DNA of 64,000 nt, taken from NCBI GenBank assembly GCA_947631005.1, contig CANRJR010000007.1, positions 1 to 64,000 on the forward strand, written 5' to 3'. The position numbers were made by a program, and so were the translations under genes. Each line of letters starts with the position of its first letter. Position 1 is the stretch's first letter. The stretch is from an uncultured Clostridia bacterium. GTDB lineage: Bacteria; Bacillota; Clostridia; Christensenellales; Borkfalkiaceae. Shown in pieces: positions 7,992 through 16,007 of this stretch. The notes under the pieces are model-generated. The model was not told the origin of the DNA. It did not search any database and saw only the letters and a list, made by a program, of their open reading frames with translations.

Positions 7992-9179
7992 ATGTTTGTT
8001 TATGCCGACCATGCGGCGACGACCAAACTTCGCGAATCCGCCGCGAAAACGTATGTGGAGACCGCCGCGCAATACTACGGAAATCCGTCCAGCCTGCACT
8101 CTTCGGGACAGCAGGCAAAGGAAGTGTTGGAGGACTGCCGCGCGCGGGTCGCCGCCGCGCTCGGCGGGGAGGCGCGCGAGATCTACTTTACGTCGGGGGG
8201 GAGCGAGGCGGACAACCAGGCGATCCTTTCGGCGGCGTATGCGGGCGCGAAGAAGGGAAAGAAGAAGATCGTCTCCACGGCGATCGAACACCACGCCGTT
8301 CTGCATACCCTCGAAAAGCTCAAACGGGAGGGCTTTCAAATCGTGCTTCTGCCCGTGGGGGAGGCGGGGATCGTGAGCCTCAACGACGCGGAAGCCGCCA
8401 TCGACGGCGAGACCGCGCTCGTCAGCGTGATGTTCGCCAACAACGAGATCGGAACGTTACAGCCCGTCAAAGAGATCGGCGCGCTCTGCAAGAGCCGCGG
8501 CGTGCTTTTCCATACCGACGCGGTGCAGGCGGTAGGGCACGTCCCCGTCGACGTCCGCGAGATCGGGTGCGACTACCTCGCCCTCTCGGCGCACAAGTTT
8601 GGCGGTCCGAAAGGGGTCGGCGCGCTGTATTGCCGCAGGGGCGCGCCGCTCACGCCGCTCATCGAGGGTGGAGCGCAGGAGCGCGGAAAGCGCGCGGGGA
8701 CGGAAGATCTTCCCGCCGTCGCCGCCATGACCGTCGCGCTCGAAGAATCCCTGCGCGAGATGCCCGCCGAACAGGAAAAACTCAAAAAATTGCAGACCAT
8801 GCTCATCGAGGGGCTCGAAAAGATCCCCCATTGCGCGCTCAACGGCGACAGGGAACGCCGCCTTGCGGGCAATACGAGCTTCTGTTTCGAGGGGATCGAG
8901 GGCGAATCGCTGCTGCTTCTTCTCGACGAAAAGGGGATCTGCGCGTCGTCGGGTTCGGCGTGCACGTCGGGTTCGCTCGACCCGTCCCACGTCCTGCTCG
9001 CCATCGGACGGGTACACGACGTGGCGCACGGCTCTCTCCGTCTCACGCTCGGCGCGGAGAATACCGAAGAGGACGTCGCCTATCTGCTCAAAGCCGTCCC
9101 CGAAGTCGTGGAATATTTGCGCAACATGTCGCCCGTCTGGCGCGATCTTCAAGAGGGAAAACGAAAGTATATCCTGTAA
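7992..9179 (+). CDS. iscS: Cysteine desulfurase (IscS/NifS family)
   Basis: A 395-residue PLP enzyme that takes sulfur from cysteine as a persulfide for Fe-S clusters and thio-modified tRNA. It starts with the family pattern VYADHAATTKLRE. It has EHHAVLHTLE, HTDAVQAVGHVPVDV and the PLP-lysine segment LSAHKFGGPKGVGALY. The catalytic cysteine lies in CASSGSACTSGSLDPSHVL. Start ATG 7992 follows TACGGAG, and an extended upstream reading frame would run through the promoter. First gene of the iscS-iscU-rrf2 operon. Confidence 0.94.
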   Translation: MFVYADHAATTKLRESAAKTYVETAAQYYGNPSSLHSSGQQAKEVLEDCRARVAAALGGEAREIYFTSGGSEADNQAILSAAYAGAKKGKKKIVSTAIEHHAVLHTLEKLKREGFQIVLLPVGEAGIVSLNDAEAAIDGETALVSVMFANNEIGTLQPVKEIGALCKSRGVLFHTDAVQAVGHVPVDVREIGCDYLALSAHKFGGPKGVGALYCRRGAPLTPLIEGGAQERGKRAGTEDLPAVAAMTVALEESLREMPAEQEKLKKLQTMLIEGLEKIPHCALNGDRERRLAGNTSFCFEGIEGESLLLLLDEKGICASSGSACTSGSLDPSHVLLAIGRVHDVAHGSLRLTLGAENTEEDVAYLLKAVPEVVEYLRNMSPVWRDLQEGKRKYIL

Positions 9180-9203
9180 CGGATTGGAAATAAGGAGTCG
9201 GAT

Positions 9204-9659
9204 ATGTCACTGTACAGCGAAAAAGTTATGGACCATTTCAAGCACCCCCGCAACGTGGGCGTCATCGAGAACGCCGACGGCGTGGGCGAAGTCGGCAACG
9301 CCAAATGCGGCGACATCATGAAGATGTACATCAAAGTGGAGAACGATATTTTGGTCGACGTCAAATTCGAGACGTTCGGGTGCGGAAGCGCGATCGCTTC
9401 GAGCTCGATGGCGACCGAAATGATCAAGGGGAAGCCCATCTCCGAGGCTCTCACCCTCACAAACAAGGCGGTCGCCGAGGCACTCGACGGACTTCCCGCC
9501 TATAAAATGCACTGCTCGGTGCTTGCCGAACAGGCGGTGCAGGCGGCGATCCTCGATTACTACCGCCGCAACAACATCGCCTACGACCCCGCGCAGTTCA
9601 AAGACGCGCTTTGCGCGCACGAACACGACGGGCACGATTCGGACGGAGAGGACGAATGA
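9204..9659 (+). CDS. iscU: Iron-sulfur cluster scaffold IscU/NifU-N
   Basis: A 151-residue scaffold on which Fe-S clusters are assembled with sulfur from the upstream desulfurase. The three ligand cysteines appear in NAKCGDIM, ETFGCGSAIASSSM and KMHCSVLAEQA, with the conserved Asp in the first. The tail ends in a His/Asp-rich stretch (AHEHDGHDSDGEDE) beyond the standard fold. The RBS is TAAGGAG. The TGA overlaps the ATG of the Rrf2 gene. Confidence 0.94.
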   Translation: MSLYSEKVMDHFKHPRNVGVIENADGVGEVGNAKCGDIMKMYIKVENDILVDVKFETFGCGSAIASSSMATEMIKGKPISEALTLTNKAVAEALDGLPAYKMHCSVLAEQAVQAAILDYYRRNNIAYDPAQFKDALCAHEHDGHDSDGEDE

Positions 9660-10051
9660 TCGTCTCAACCAAGGGCAGATACGCCCTGCGCATGATGACC
9701 GACCTCGCTACACGGCAGGGGAGCGCGTCGCTGCGGGAGATCGCACAGGCGCAGGATATCCCTTTCAAATACGCCGAGAGCATCATGAGCTTGCTCGTCC
9801 GCGCAGGGTTCGTCGAGAGCGCGCGCGGCAAGAACGGCGGCTACCGTCTCACCCGCCCGCCCGAGGCGTACACGCTCGCCGAGGTCTTGCGGGAAACCGA
9901 AACTTCACTCGCCGCAAGCGATTGCACGGGACGCAAAGAAGCCGATTGCCCGCGCGCCGCAACCTGCCCCACCCTCCCCGTCTGGCGCGCCCTCGACCAA
10001 ACGGTGAACGAGTTTTTGTCGGGATATACGATCGTGGATTTGATGGGGTGA
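9656..10051 (+). CDS. Rrf2 family transcriptional regulator (IscR-like)
   Basis: A 131-residue winged-helix regulator, start ATG 9656 overlapping the iscU stop. It begins MIVSTKGRYALRMMTDLA, typical of Rrf2 proteins, with a recognition-helix region around residues 25-50 and GKNGGYRL wing at 58-65. Three cysteines at 90, 98 and 104 (spacing x7 and x5) match the Fe-S ligand cluster of IscR-like members, so it probably senses cluster status. Having the regulator last in the operon is unusual, since it is commonly first. Its likely target is the palindrome at 7947-7971. Confidence 0.9.
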   Translation: MIVSTKGRYALRMMTDLATRQGSASLREIAQAQDIPFKYAESIMSLLVRAGFVESARGKNGGYRLTRPPEAYTLAEVLRETETSLAASDCTGRKEADCPRAATCPTLPVWRALDQTVNEFLSGYTIVDLMG

Positions 10052-10075
10052 GATGACAAAGGGTTCACAAAGAAG

Positions 10076-10500
10076 TTCACACTTTTCTTTTCTGTGCGGG
10101 GCGCGTAGCTTCCCGCGCGAAAAGAAAATTTCGTGAGGGAAACCAGCTCTCGCTTAAATTAGGTTAGTCCTCTCGTTCGCTTTGTAAGACAATAAGCGCG
10201 AGGTTTCGCGCAAATTGTGTCGCGCACGGTGGAAATGAATTCCACCTAACGCCGTTATTTTGGAAGTTCACAAAAATGCTTTTGCTTGTCGGCAAAAGCA
10301 TTTTTTGTGAGGGAAACTGACTTTCGATTAAATTAGAGCCCGTCCTCAAAGATGGTATGTAAGACAATAAGCCGCAAGTGTGCGGCAAATTGGGGCGCGC
10401 TACTTCGCCCTGCGGGCTCGTGCCGCCCTTGGTGTACAAATAGAAGCCGCGGGCGGGGCGGTGGAAATGAATTCCACCTAACGCCATTATTTGGGAAGCC
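10076..10500 (+). repeat. Two tandem copies of dispersed repeat family A (variable-hairpin element)
   Basis: Each copy begins near GTTCAC, carries a hairpin, continues with TTTCGTGAGGGAAAC or TTTTGTGAGGGAAAC, then a conserved body containing TGTAAGACAATAAG and ending GAATTCCACCTAACGCC. Copy 1 spans about 10076-10268 and copy 2 about 10269-10500. Copy 2 holds an inserted segment (about 10390-10460) shared with other intergenic clusters. Further copies lie at 14325-14520 (minus) and 22960-23190. No coding potential is seen. Confidence 0.8.
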
Positions 10501-10518
10501 TGAAAGGCATTATAATAA

Positions 10519-10792
10519 TGTCATGTTGAGCCGAGAGCCCGCGTCGAGGAGACGTGGGCTCTCGTGTCGAAACATCTCCCTTATTTTTAAGGGCAATAAG
10601 ACTGCGGGAGATTCTTCGCTTCGCTCTGAATGACATAATTGGAGTGCCCGTTCGCTTTCCCACTGTCATTTCGACCGAAGCGAGTGGAACGAGCGAAGCG
10701 GAAAAATCCCCTTGGTCGTTGATTCGGCTTATGATAAAAATAAGGGAGATTTCTCGATTCCGCGGGCGTTGCCCGCTTCACTCGAAATGACA
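10519..10792. repeat. Two copies of dispersed repeat family B (SERSEE-type)
   Basis: About 10519-10635 and 10664-10792. The ends are inverted: TGTCATTTCGA or TGTCATGTTGA on the left, TCGAAATGACA or CTGAATGACA on the right. Internal words GGGAGATTCTTCGCTTCGC and AAATCCCCTTGGTCGTTGA recur across the window. Translations give SERSEE-like peptides, a familiar sign of this kind of intergenic repeat, not a protein. Confidence 0.8.
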
Positions 10793-10971
10793 AATGAAAC
10801 TCCACTCTGAATGACAGAATTGGGAACGCCTTTCGTTTTTAATACGCCCGTTCACTTCCGAATGTCATTCCGCATTCTTTTCCAAAAAAATTTCGAAAAA
10901 TTTTCGGAATTTGCCAACAAAACGGCATAGTACGGTTGTTATATGGGTGAAACTAAAATCAGGAGGATATT

Positions 10972-12021
10972 ATGAAAAAGACAGGTTTGCTGGTTGCGCT
11001 TGCATTGTTGGGGGTTGCCGCGATCCCGCTCGCGGCGTGCGATAAAACGCCGAAGCAAAGTGAGGGAAAGACCGAAACGGGCACATATTACGGCATCCAA
11101 AGTGCCGAGTCCATTTACGGCGTTGCCGCCGTGACCACGGCGAAACTGCTCGCCGCGTCCGCGCCCGCAGGCGTCACGCCGACCGCCCAAACGGTCGCCG
11201 ATTCTTCCATTTCCAAGGCGTTGGACGAGGTTGAAGATTTCAACAAATATTTCAACATGCTCGATTCTTTCCTCGTGAAGTCGGCGACCAAAACGGTCGT
11301 CGAGCCGAACGATTCCGCCGACGAGGCGGTGCGCGAGTACGACTACCGTCTCACCGTGACGGGCAAGGACGCGGAGGGGGGAGACGTGACGCACTTCGTC
11401 TACTTCTCCGAGACGGCGGGCGCGCCCACCCATAACCGCTATACCGACGGCGACGAGACGGTCACGGTCGAGGAGACCGTCTACACCCTGCGCGGCGCGG
11501 TGGACATGGGGCGCACGGAGGACGGCACGGTCTACTATCAAATGACGGGCACGCGCGCCGAGCGCACCGTTACCGAAAAGGAGGGACGGGAGACCGAAAC
11601 CGAGCACATCGCAACGCTCAACATGAAGGCGTACGACGACCCCGCTTCGGGCGACTACGTTGCGCTGACCCACACGCAGACCACCGAAGAGGAGGGGCGG
11701 GAATCCGAAACCGAATCGCTGTACACCTACCGCGTGTATTCGAACAACGCGCTCGTCGAGGCGACGGAGGTCGGGTTCGAAACGGAGACCGAACACGGCG
11801 GGACGGAGAGCGAATATTCCATCCGCTTTTTGGAGGGCGGCCGCCGCGGCAGCTACGAGATCGAGCACGAGACCGTCAACGGAAAGACGGTCATCGAGGT
11901 CGAATACAACATCGACGGCACGCGCGGCAAGTTCACCGTCGGCAAAGACGGCGAATATTACCGCTACCGCTTCTCGGACGACGGCACGTACGACAGAAAT
12001 TTCCGCGATTTCGACGACTGA
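10972..12021 (+). CDS. Predicted lipoprotein, unknown function
   Basis: 349 residues with an N-terminal lipoprotein signal peptide ending in LAAC (cysteine 23), so it should be anchored outside the membrane. RBS AGGAGG precedes ATG 10972. The mature part is hydrophilic and Glu/Thr-rich with beta-strand-like repeats (ETETEH..., ESETESLY..., ETETEHGG...). No known domain is recognised. It lies directly upstream of an ECF-type sigma factor and RsgI-like gene that have their own promoter starting four bases after this stop, so it may be functionally linked to them as an envelope-stress component. That link is inferred from position only. Confidence 0.75.
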   Translation: MKKTGLLVALALLGVAAIPLAACDKTPKQSEGKTETGTYYGIQSAESIYGVAAVTTAKLLAASAPAGVTPTAQTVADSSISKALDEVEDFNKYFNMLDSFLVKSATKTVVEPNDSADEAVREYDYRLTVTGKDAEGGDVTHFVYFSETAGAPTHNRYTDGDETVTVEETVYTLRGAVDMGRTEDGTVYYQMTGTRAERTVTEKEGRETETEHIATLNMKAYDDPASGDYVALTHTQTTEEEGRESETESLYTYRVYSNNALVEATEVGFETETEHGGTESEYSIRFLEGGRRGSYEIEHETVNGKTVIEVEYNIDGTRGKFTVGKDGEYYRYRFSDDGTYDRNFRDFDD

Positions 12022-12024
12022 CCC

Positions 12025-12053
12025 TTGACTTCCGTTCGCCGAAGTGAGATAAT
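12025..12053 (+). promoter_or_regulatory. Promoter of the sigma factor operon
   Basis: TTGACT (12025-12030), 17-nt spacer, GATAAT (12048-12053). The in-frame TTG at 12025 that would extend the sigma ORF is the -35 box, which argues for the downstream GTG start at 12076. Confidence 0.7.
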
Positions 12054-12075
12054 AAACGCGATCACGGAGGCGAAC

Positions 12076-12594
12076 GTGTCGTTGGAAGAACATCTGAAAA
12101 AACTCGCGGGAGGGGACGATTCGTCGTTCGAAGCGTTCTATCTCGCGACAAAGCGGCTGATATATCATATCGCGCTCGGCGTCCTCGGGGAGAGAGCTCT
12201 CGCGGAGGACGCCATGCAGAACGCGTATATGAAGATCGTCGCAAACGCGTCCAAGTACAGGCAGGGGAGCAACGACCTCGCGTGGATCGGCAGGATCGCG
12301 CGGAACGAGGCGTTGAATCTGAAAAAGTCTGCCGCGCGCGAATATCCCGTCGACACGCAGGAAAAGCCCGCGCTCTTCGGCGAGGCGCGCCCCGACGACT
12401 ACGGCATGGTGACCGACGTCGCCCGCCGCGTCCTCTCCGAAGCGGAGTTTACCGTGCTCATGCTCGCCGCCGTCGACGGCTACCGCCGTCGGGAGATCGC
12501 GGCGATGCTCGGCATTCCCATCCCCACCGTCACTTGGCGTTATCGGCAGGCACTCGCCAAAATGCGGCGCGCGCTCAAAGGAGAGAAGGCATGA
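12076..12594 (+). CDS. RNA polymerase sigma factor, ECF/sigma-70 family
   Basis: A 172-residue alternative sigma factor. GTG 12076 is preceded by GGAGG at ideal distance. Region 2 covers about residues 15-80 (EAFYLATKRLIYHIAL... AEDAMQNAYMKIVANA). Region 4 follows at about 115-165, with SEAEFTVLMLAAVDGYRRREIAAMLGIP split by normal residues and the helix-turn-helix TVTWRYRQALAKMRRAL. It overlaps the next gene by ATGA, and the membrane protein encoded there is its likely anti-sigma partner. Confidence 0.88.
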   Translation: MSLEEHLKKLAGGDDSSFEAFYLATKRLIYHIALGVLGERALAEDAMQNAYMKIVANASKYRQGSNDLAWIGRIARNEALNLKKSAAREYPVDTQEKPALFGEARPDDYGMVTDVARRVLSEAEFTVLMLAAVDGYRRREIAAMLGIPIPTVTWRYRQALAKMRRALKGEKA

Positions 12595-13535
12595 AAAAGC
12601 GCGAGATTGTTGAACGTCTCCGCGCCGAAGCGGAGGAACATGTTCCCGACGTGGCTGTCGATCCCGCCGCGGCGCGCCGCGGCGCGCCGTCCGACGTCAT
12701 CGTCTTGCCGCGTCCGCGCAGAAATTTCCTGCCGCTCGCGGCAGCGGCGGTCGCCCTCTTTCTTTTGCTCGCCATCCTTCTTCCCGTCCTGCTCGTACGG
12801 GGGGGCGGCGGGCTTACCACGCTCGTGATCAGCATCAACCCGTCGGCGGAACTCACCGTCGAAAGCGGCGTCGTCACCAAGACCAAGCCGCTCAACCGCG
12901 ACGCCGCCGTGTTGCTCGCGGATCGCGACCTCAACGGCATGACCGCGGAGGACGCCTGCCTCGCGTTTGCGCAACTTGCGAGCGATCGTCGGTTGATCGG
13001 CGCAGACGGCGTGCGTATCCGCGTGACGGGCAAAGACGGCGCGGGGCTCACGCGGCGCATCCACAGCACGCTCGACGCCCTCTTTGCGGTGGGGGATCTC
13101 GACGATTTGTCGCTCTCCACCCTGTTCGACGGCTACGACGAGGACGCCATGGAGCAGTTCGAGGATTACGTCGTGCGCGAATACGGCGAAAAACAGCAGG
13201 AATATCTCGAACGGGCGCGTGCTTTGCTCCAAACCTACCGCGCCGACGTGCTCGCCCTCGATCTGACGAACCCCGCCGCCGTGCAGGCGTTCAATCAAAC
13301 CTATCTCCCTCTCGGCGAAGATTTCCTCGTCGAACGGGAGGAGGACGATGACGACGATGACGACGATGATGACGACGATGATTACGATGACGATGAGAGC
13401 GACGAGGACGTGCGCGCGGAGCTGTTGGAGGAATACGAGGAGATCATGCGGCTTTTGGACCGCGACCCGCAACGCGCATTCGAGGTGCTATTCAAAGGTT
13501 TTTTGGAATTGATCGAAGAAGAGTACGACGATTGA
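12591..13535 (+). CDS. RsgI-like membrane protein, probable anti-sigma factor
   Basis: 314 residues: a cytoplasmic N-terminus of about 45 residues, one transmembrane helix (about 46-69), and an extracellular region beginning VISINPSAELTVESG. This resembles the conserved domain of RsgI-type anti-sigma proteins (INPS-E pattern, then NRDAAVLLADRDLNGMTAEDA). A run of about 15 acidic residues, nearly all Asp, encoded by a GAC/GAT microsatellite, lies near residues 253-268. A second acidic segment closes the protein. Start overlaps the sigma gene stop, so the two are translated together. The short cytoplasmic part would bind the sigma factor. Identification is by pattern and context. Confidence 0.7.
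   Translation: MKKREIVERLRAEAEEHVPDVAVDPAAARRGAPSDVIVLPRPRRNFLPLAAAAVALFLLLAILLPVLLVRGGGGLTTLVISINPSAELTVESGVVTKTKPLNRDAAVLLADRDLNGMTAEDACLAFAQLASDRRLIGADGVRIRVTGKDGAGLTRRIHSTLDALFAVGDLDDLSLSTLFDGYDEDAMEQFEDYVVREYGEKQQEYLERARALLQTYRADVLALDLTNPAAVQAFNQTYLPLGEDFLVEREEDDDDDDDDDDDDDYDDDESDEDVRAELLEEYEEIMRLLDRDPQRAFEVLFKGFLELIEEEYDD
13344..13400 (+). repeat. GAC/GAT microsatellite encoding poly-Asp
   Basis: About 19 consecutive codons are nearly all GAC or GAT, within the RsgI-like gene. Slippage in multiples of three would change only the length of the acidic run. Confidence 0.85.
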
Positions 13536-13623
13536 CCGCTCCTCTTCGCGAAAAACTTTGCTACGCAATCTTTTTCGCGAGGGGATAAGAAATGACATAT
13601 TAGAAGCAACGGGCATTTTGAAT

Positions 13624-13903
13624 TGTCATTCAGAGCGAAGCGGCATAATGGGAGACCAAACAGGCATTTTTATTTGTTATTTCGCCCCGCCCGCGGCTTC
13701 TATTTGTAGACCAAGGGCGGCACGAGCCCGTAGGGCGAAGTACCAAGCCGTTCCCCAATATGTCATTTCGACCGTAGCGAGTGAAACGAGCGAAGTGGAG
13801 AAATCTCCCGCATTATATTCCAAGCATCATCAACGACCAGGGGGATTTCTCGACACGTTGTTCCCCCACCTGCTCGGTTCTGGAACAACGGCTCGAAATG
13901 ACA
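13624..13903. repeat. Repeat family B cluster with inserted family C segment
   Basis: A partial copy (from 13624) and a full copy (13761-13903) with TGTCATTTCGACC and TCGAAATGACA inverted ends. Between them (about 13684-13745) is a GC-rich segment reading CCGCGGCTTCTATTTGTAGA... that recurs at 10390-10460, 14215-14275, 46560-46625 and 50698-50760. The rest of 13536-14680 has no credible gene. Confidence 0.75.
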
Positions 13904-14176
13904 GAGAGAGCGGGGCGAAATGACAGGATTCTGAATATGTTATTCCATATTTCCTATCACGAAAAAAGACGAAGTATTTTTTCGTGAAAAGGTGGAACGG
14001 CGTTGCTTCTGTTCATCAGCCCTGTGGGCTGTGAACAACGCCGCGACAGCCGAGCTGGTAGCGAGGCGGGTGCGGCGGGCACTACCGCCGCACCAAAAAG
14101 GAAAAGGTAAGCCGTTCCCAATGGGAACGGCTTACAAAACCCGTCGCGTCGCGACGAGCGGGAGATGTTTCGACAC

Positions 14177-14207
14177 AAAAACCCGTGCCTGTTCGGCACG
14201 GGTTTTT
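14177..14207. terminator. Strong hairpin with A/T flanks inside the repeat region
   Basis: AAAAACCCGTGCC-TGTTC-GGCACGGGTTTTT is a symmetrical bidirectional terminator-like hairpin. Near-identical hairpins with CCCGCGCC stems occur at 46627-46655 and 51034-51062 in the same repeat context, so it may be a part of the repeat, not a dedicated gene terminator. Confidence 0.55.
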
Positions 14208-14324
14208 GGCTACTTCGCGGGCGTTGCCCGCTCGTGCCGCCCTTGGAACGTATCAGAAACTGCGGGCGGGGCAACATGACAAATTGATAATGCCTTTATG
14301 TTTCCAATTATGTTGCGCGAGGAA

Positions 14325-14520
14325 AATCACACTTTTCCGCTGCGCGACACAATTTGCGCGAAACCTCGCGCTTATTGTCTTACAAAGCGAACGAGAGGAC
14401 TAACTTAATTAAAGTGAAAGTCGGTTTCCCTCACGAAATTTTGTTTTGCTCGCAAAACAAAATTTCGTGAACTTATTCTCTCACGAAAAATGCTTTTGCC
14501 GATCGGCAAAAGCATTTTTG
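14325..14520 (-). repeat. Repeat family A copy with two hairpin modules
   Basis: On the minus strand two consecutive modules appear: GTTCAC, then stem TGCTTTTGCC/GGCAAAAGCA, then CGTGAGAG. The second is GTTCAC, stem AAATTTTGTTTTG/CAAAACAAAATTT, CGTGAGGGAAACC. The conserved body with CTCTCGTTCGCTTTGTAAGACAATAAGC split over the usual positions follows. Stems differ between modules yet remain fully paired. Confidence 0.8.
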
Positions 14521-14679
14521 TGAACTGTTGTCGCAGTACAAGCCCGATTTACACGGAATGTACAAAAATAATTTACCTGTTTGCGGGCACGCACGCTGCT
14601 GCCGGTATGCCTTATATCATAGCGCGGGGGAAGGGGGAAAGTAAACCGATTTTCTATATATATGGTATAAAAGGGTAGA

Positions 14680-14715
14680 AAAAAAGGACCTTACGGTATG
14701 GTAGGATCCTTTTTA
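14680..14715 (-). terminator. Terminator of the rpsF-ssb-rpsR operon
   Basis: On the minus strand AAAAAGGATCCT pairs imperfectly with AAGGTCCTTTTTTT around a short loop, followed by T residues. It is placed about 95 nt after the rpsR stop. Confidence 0.6.
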
Positions 14716-14809
14716 TTGATTGATCTCTGCTGGAAAGATATATATGCCCCGACAGGAAGATTTATTTTGTATCTTTCATGTAAATTGGGGTTGTATCTTT
14801 ACAACTGTC

Positions 14810-15127
14810 TTATTCCGCGCGGAACGGCAGCAGTGCGGCGACGCGGGCGCGTTTGATTGCGATCGCGAGCTCTCTTTGGTGCTTCGCGCACGTCCCCGTC
14901 ATTCTGCGGGGGAGGATCTTCCCGCCTTCGCTGATGAACTTGCGGAGTTTTGCGGTCTCCTTGTAGTCGATCTTGGCAGTCTTTTCCTGGCAGAACAGGC
15001 AAACTTTTTTGAAGTTTTGCTTCTTATACGACTTTTTCGCGGGGCGTTCGCCTCTTTCTCCTCTTTCGCGGGGAGCGGCTTCGGCGGTTTCCTCGGTCTC
15101 TTCGGTTTTCAATTCGTTCTCTTCCAT
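14810..15127 (-). CDS. rpsR: 30S ribosomal protein S18
   Basis: 105 residues. The core [18 protein letters not shown], then [15 protein letters not shown] and [19 protein letters not shown], is unmistakable S18. It binds 16S rRNA next to S6 in the platform. Cysteines at CLFC, and C in TGTC, suggest the zinc-type (C+) S18. The N-terminus has an extra ~30-residue acidic/charged extension ([13 protein letters not shown]...). The RBS AAGGAG precedes the ATG. Last gene of the rpsF-ssb-rpsR operon. Confidence 0.95.
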   Translation of the reverse strand: MEENELKTEETEETAEAAPRERGERGERPAKKSYKKQNFKKVCLFCQEKTAKIDYKETAKLRKFISEGGKILPRRMTGTCAKHQRELAIAIKRARVAALLPFRAE

Positions 15128-15157
15128 AACGATGTCTCCTTACAATTTGATGTGCGC

Positions 15158-15580
15158 TTAAAAGGGAATGTCGCCGTCGTCGTCGAACGATTCGAGGGCG
15201 GGCTTCTTCTTGGCGGGTGCTTTGTCGGCGGGCGCGTCGTAGTAGTCGTCGTTGTTGCGGTCGCTCTTGGTCGTGAGGAACTCGACGTCCTGCGCGATCA
15301 CGTCGACGGCGGTGCGGCGCACGCCTTGGTTATCTTCGTAGTTGCGGATCTGCACGCTTCCCGTGACCGCGACTTTCGACCCCTTTCTCACATAGCGGGC
15401 GATGTTGTCGGCGAGACCGCGCCACGCGGTGACGTTGAAGAAGTCGGTCTGGCGTTCGCCGTCCTGCGACGTATAGGTGCGGTTGACGGCGATGGCGAAG
15501 TGGCAAACGCTTACCCCGCCCGAAGTTTCGGAGAGTTCGGGGTCGCGCGTGAGATTTCCGATCAAAAATACTTTGTTCAT
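15158..15580 (-). CDS. ssb: Single-stranded DNA-binding protein
   Basis: 140 residues: an OB-fold of about 105 residues (MNKVFLIGNLTRDPELSE, FFNVTAWRGLADNIARYVRKG) and an acidic tail ending DDDGDIPF, the conserved tip that recruits replication and repair proteins. Encoded between rpsF and rpsR as in most Firmicutes. The tail is short, so the linker is compact. One base separates its start from the rpsF stop. Confidence 0.96.
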   Translation of the reverse strand: MNKVFLIGNLTRDPELSETSGGVSVCHFAIAVNRTYTSQDGERQTDFFNVTAWRGLADNIARYVRKGSKVAVTGSVQIRNYEDNQGVRRTAVDVIAQDVEFLTTKSDRNNDDYYDAPADKAPAKKKPALESFDDDGDIPF

Positions 15581-15581
15581 C

Positions 15582-15869
15582 TTATTCCTCGATTTTTGTG
15601 ATCATACGGCGCAATACGTCGCCCGAAATTCCCGCAATGCGGTCGAGCTCGGCTACGGCGTCTGCATTTGCCCGAAACGTCATGAGCGCGTAGAACGCTT
15701 CCGACTTGAAGTTGACGGCGTAAGCGGTTTTCTTTACGCCCCACTTGTCGTAGGCTTCCACCGTGCCGCCGAAAGACGCGACGATGTCCGAATACTTTTT
15801 GAGTTCGGCTTCGCGCGCTTCCTCTTCCATGTCGCTTTTCAGCAAAATGAGCATCTCGTACTTTTTCAT
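15582..15869 (-). CDS. rpsF: 30S ribosomal protein S6
   Basis: 95 residues beginning MKKYEMLILLKSDMEEE. It binds 16S rRNA together with S18. The start codon at 15867-15869 is chosen because GGGAGGTG lies just upstream and the protein then begins as S6 always does. A longer reading frame upstream would cross the leader hairpins. First gene of the operon. Confidence 0.95.
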   Translation of the reverse strand: MKKYEMLILLKSDMEEEAREAELKKYSDIVASFGGTVEAYDKWGVKKTAYAVNFKSEAFYALMTFRANADAVAELDRIAGISGDVLRRMITKIEE

Positions 15870-15894
15870 TGTTTTCACCTCCCGGTCTGATTCG

Positions 15895-15934
15895 GCATGC
15901 CTTTTCGGCATGCAAGGCAAACGTCCTTTCGGAC
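15895..15934 (-). promoter_or_regulatory. Structured leader of the rpsF operon
   Basis: The ~75-nt leader between the promoter and rpsF holds two hairpins: GCATGCC-GAAAA-GGCATGC (15895-15913) and GTCC-GAAA-GGAC (15923-15934). S6:S18 complexes autoregulate this operon through leader RNA in many bacteria, so this is the expected place for that element. Its consensus was not verified. Confidence 0.45.
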
Positions 15935-15945
15935 AAGTTACGCTT

Positions 15946-15974
15946 ATTTTACTATAATTTTTCGCGCAAGTCAA
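15946..15974 (-). promoter_or_regulatory. Promoter of rpsF-ssb-rpsR
   Basis: On the minus strand TTGACT (15969-15974), 17-nt spacer, TAAAAT (15946-15951). It is followed by the structured rpsF leader. Confidence 0.75.
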
Positions 15975-16007
15975 TTATTTTCGACGGCTGCGGGAAATTT
16001 TTCGAAA

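Noticed and set aside
12025-12075. TTG start extending the sigma factor by 17 codons
   Set aside because: The TTG is the -35 box of a good promoter, and GTG 12076 has an ideal GGAGG.
14490-14678. 62-codon frame after the repeat hairpins
   Set aside because: It begins inside a family A hairpin, has no RBS and no protein-like pattern.
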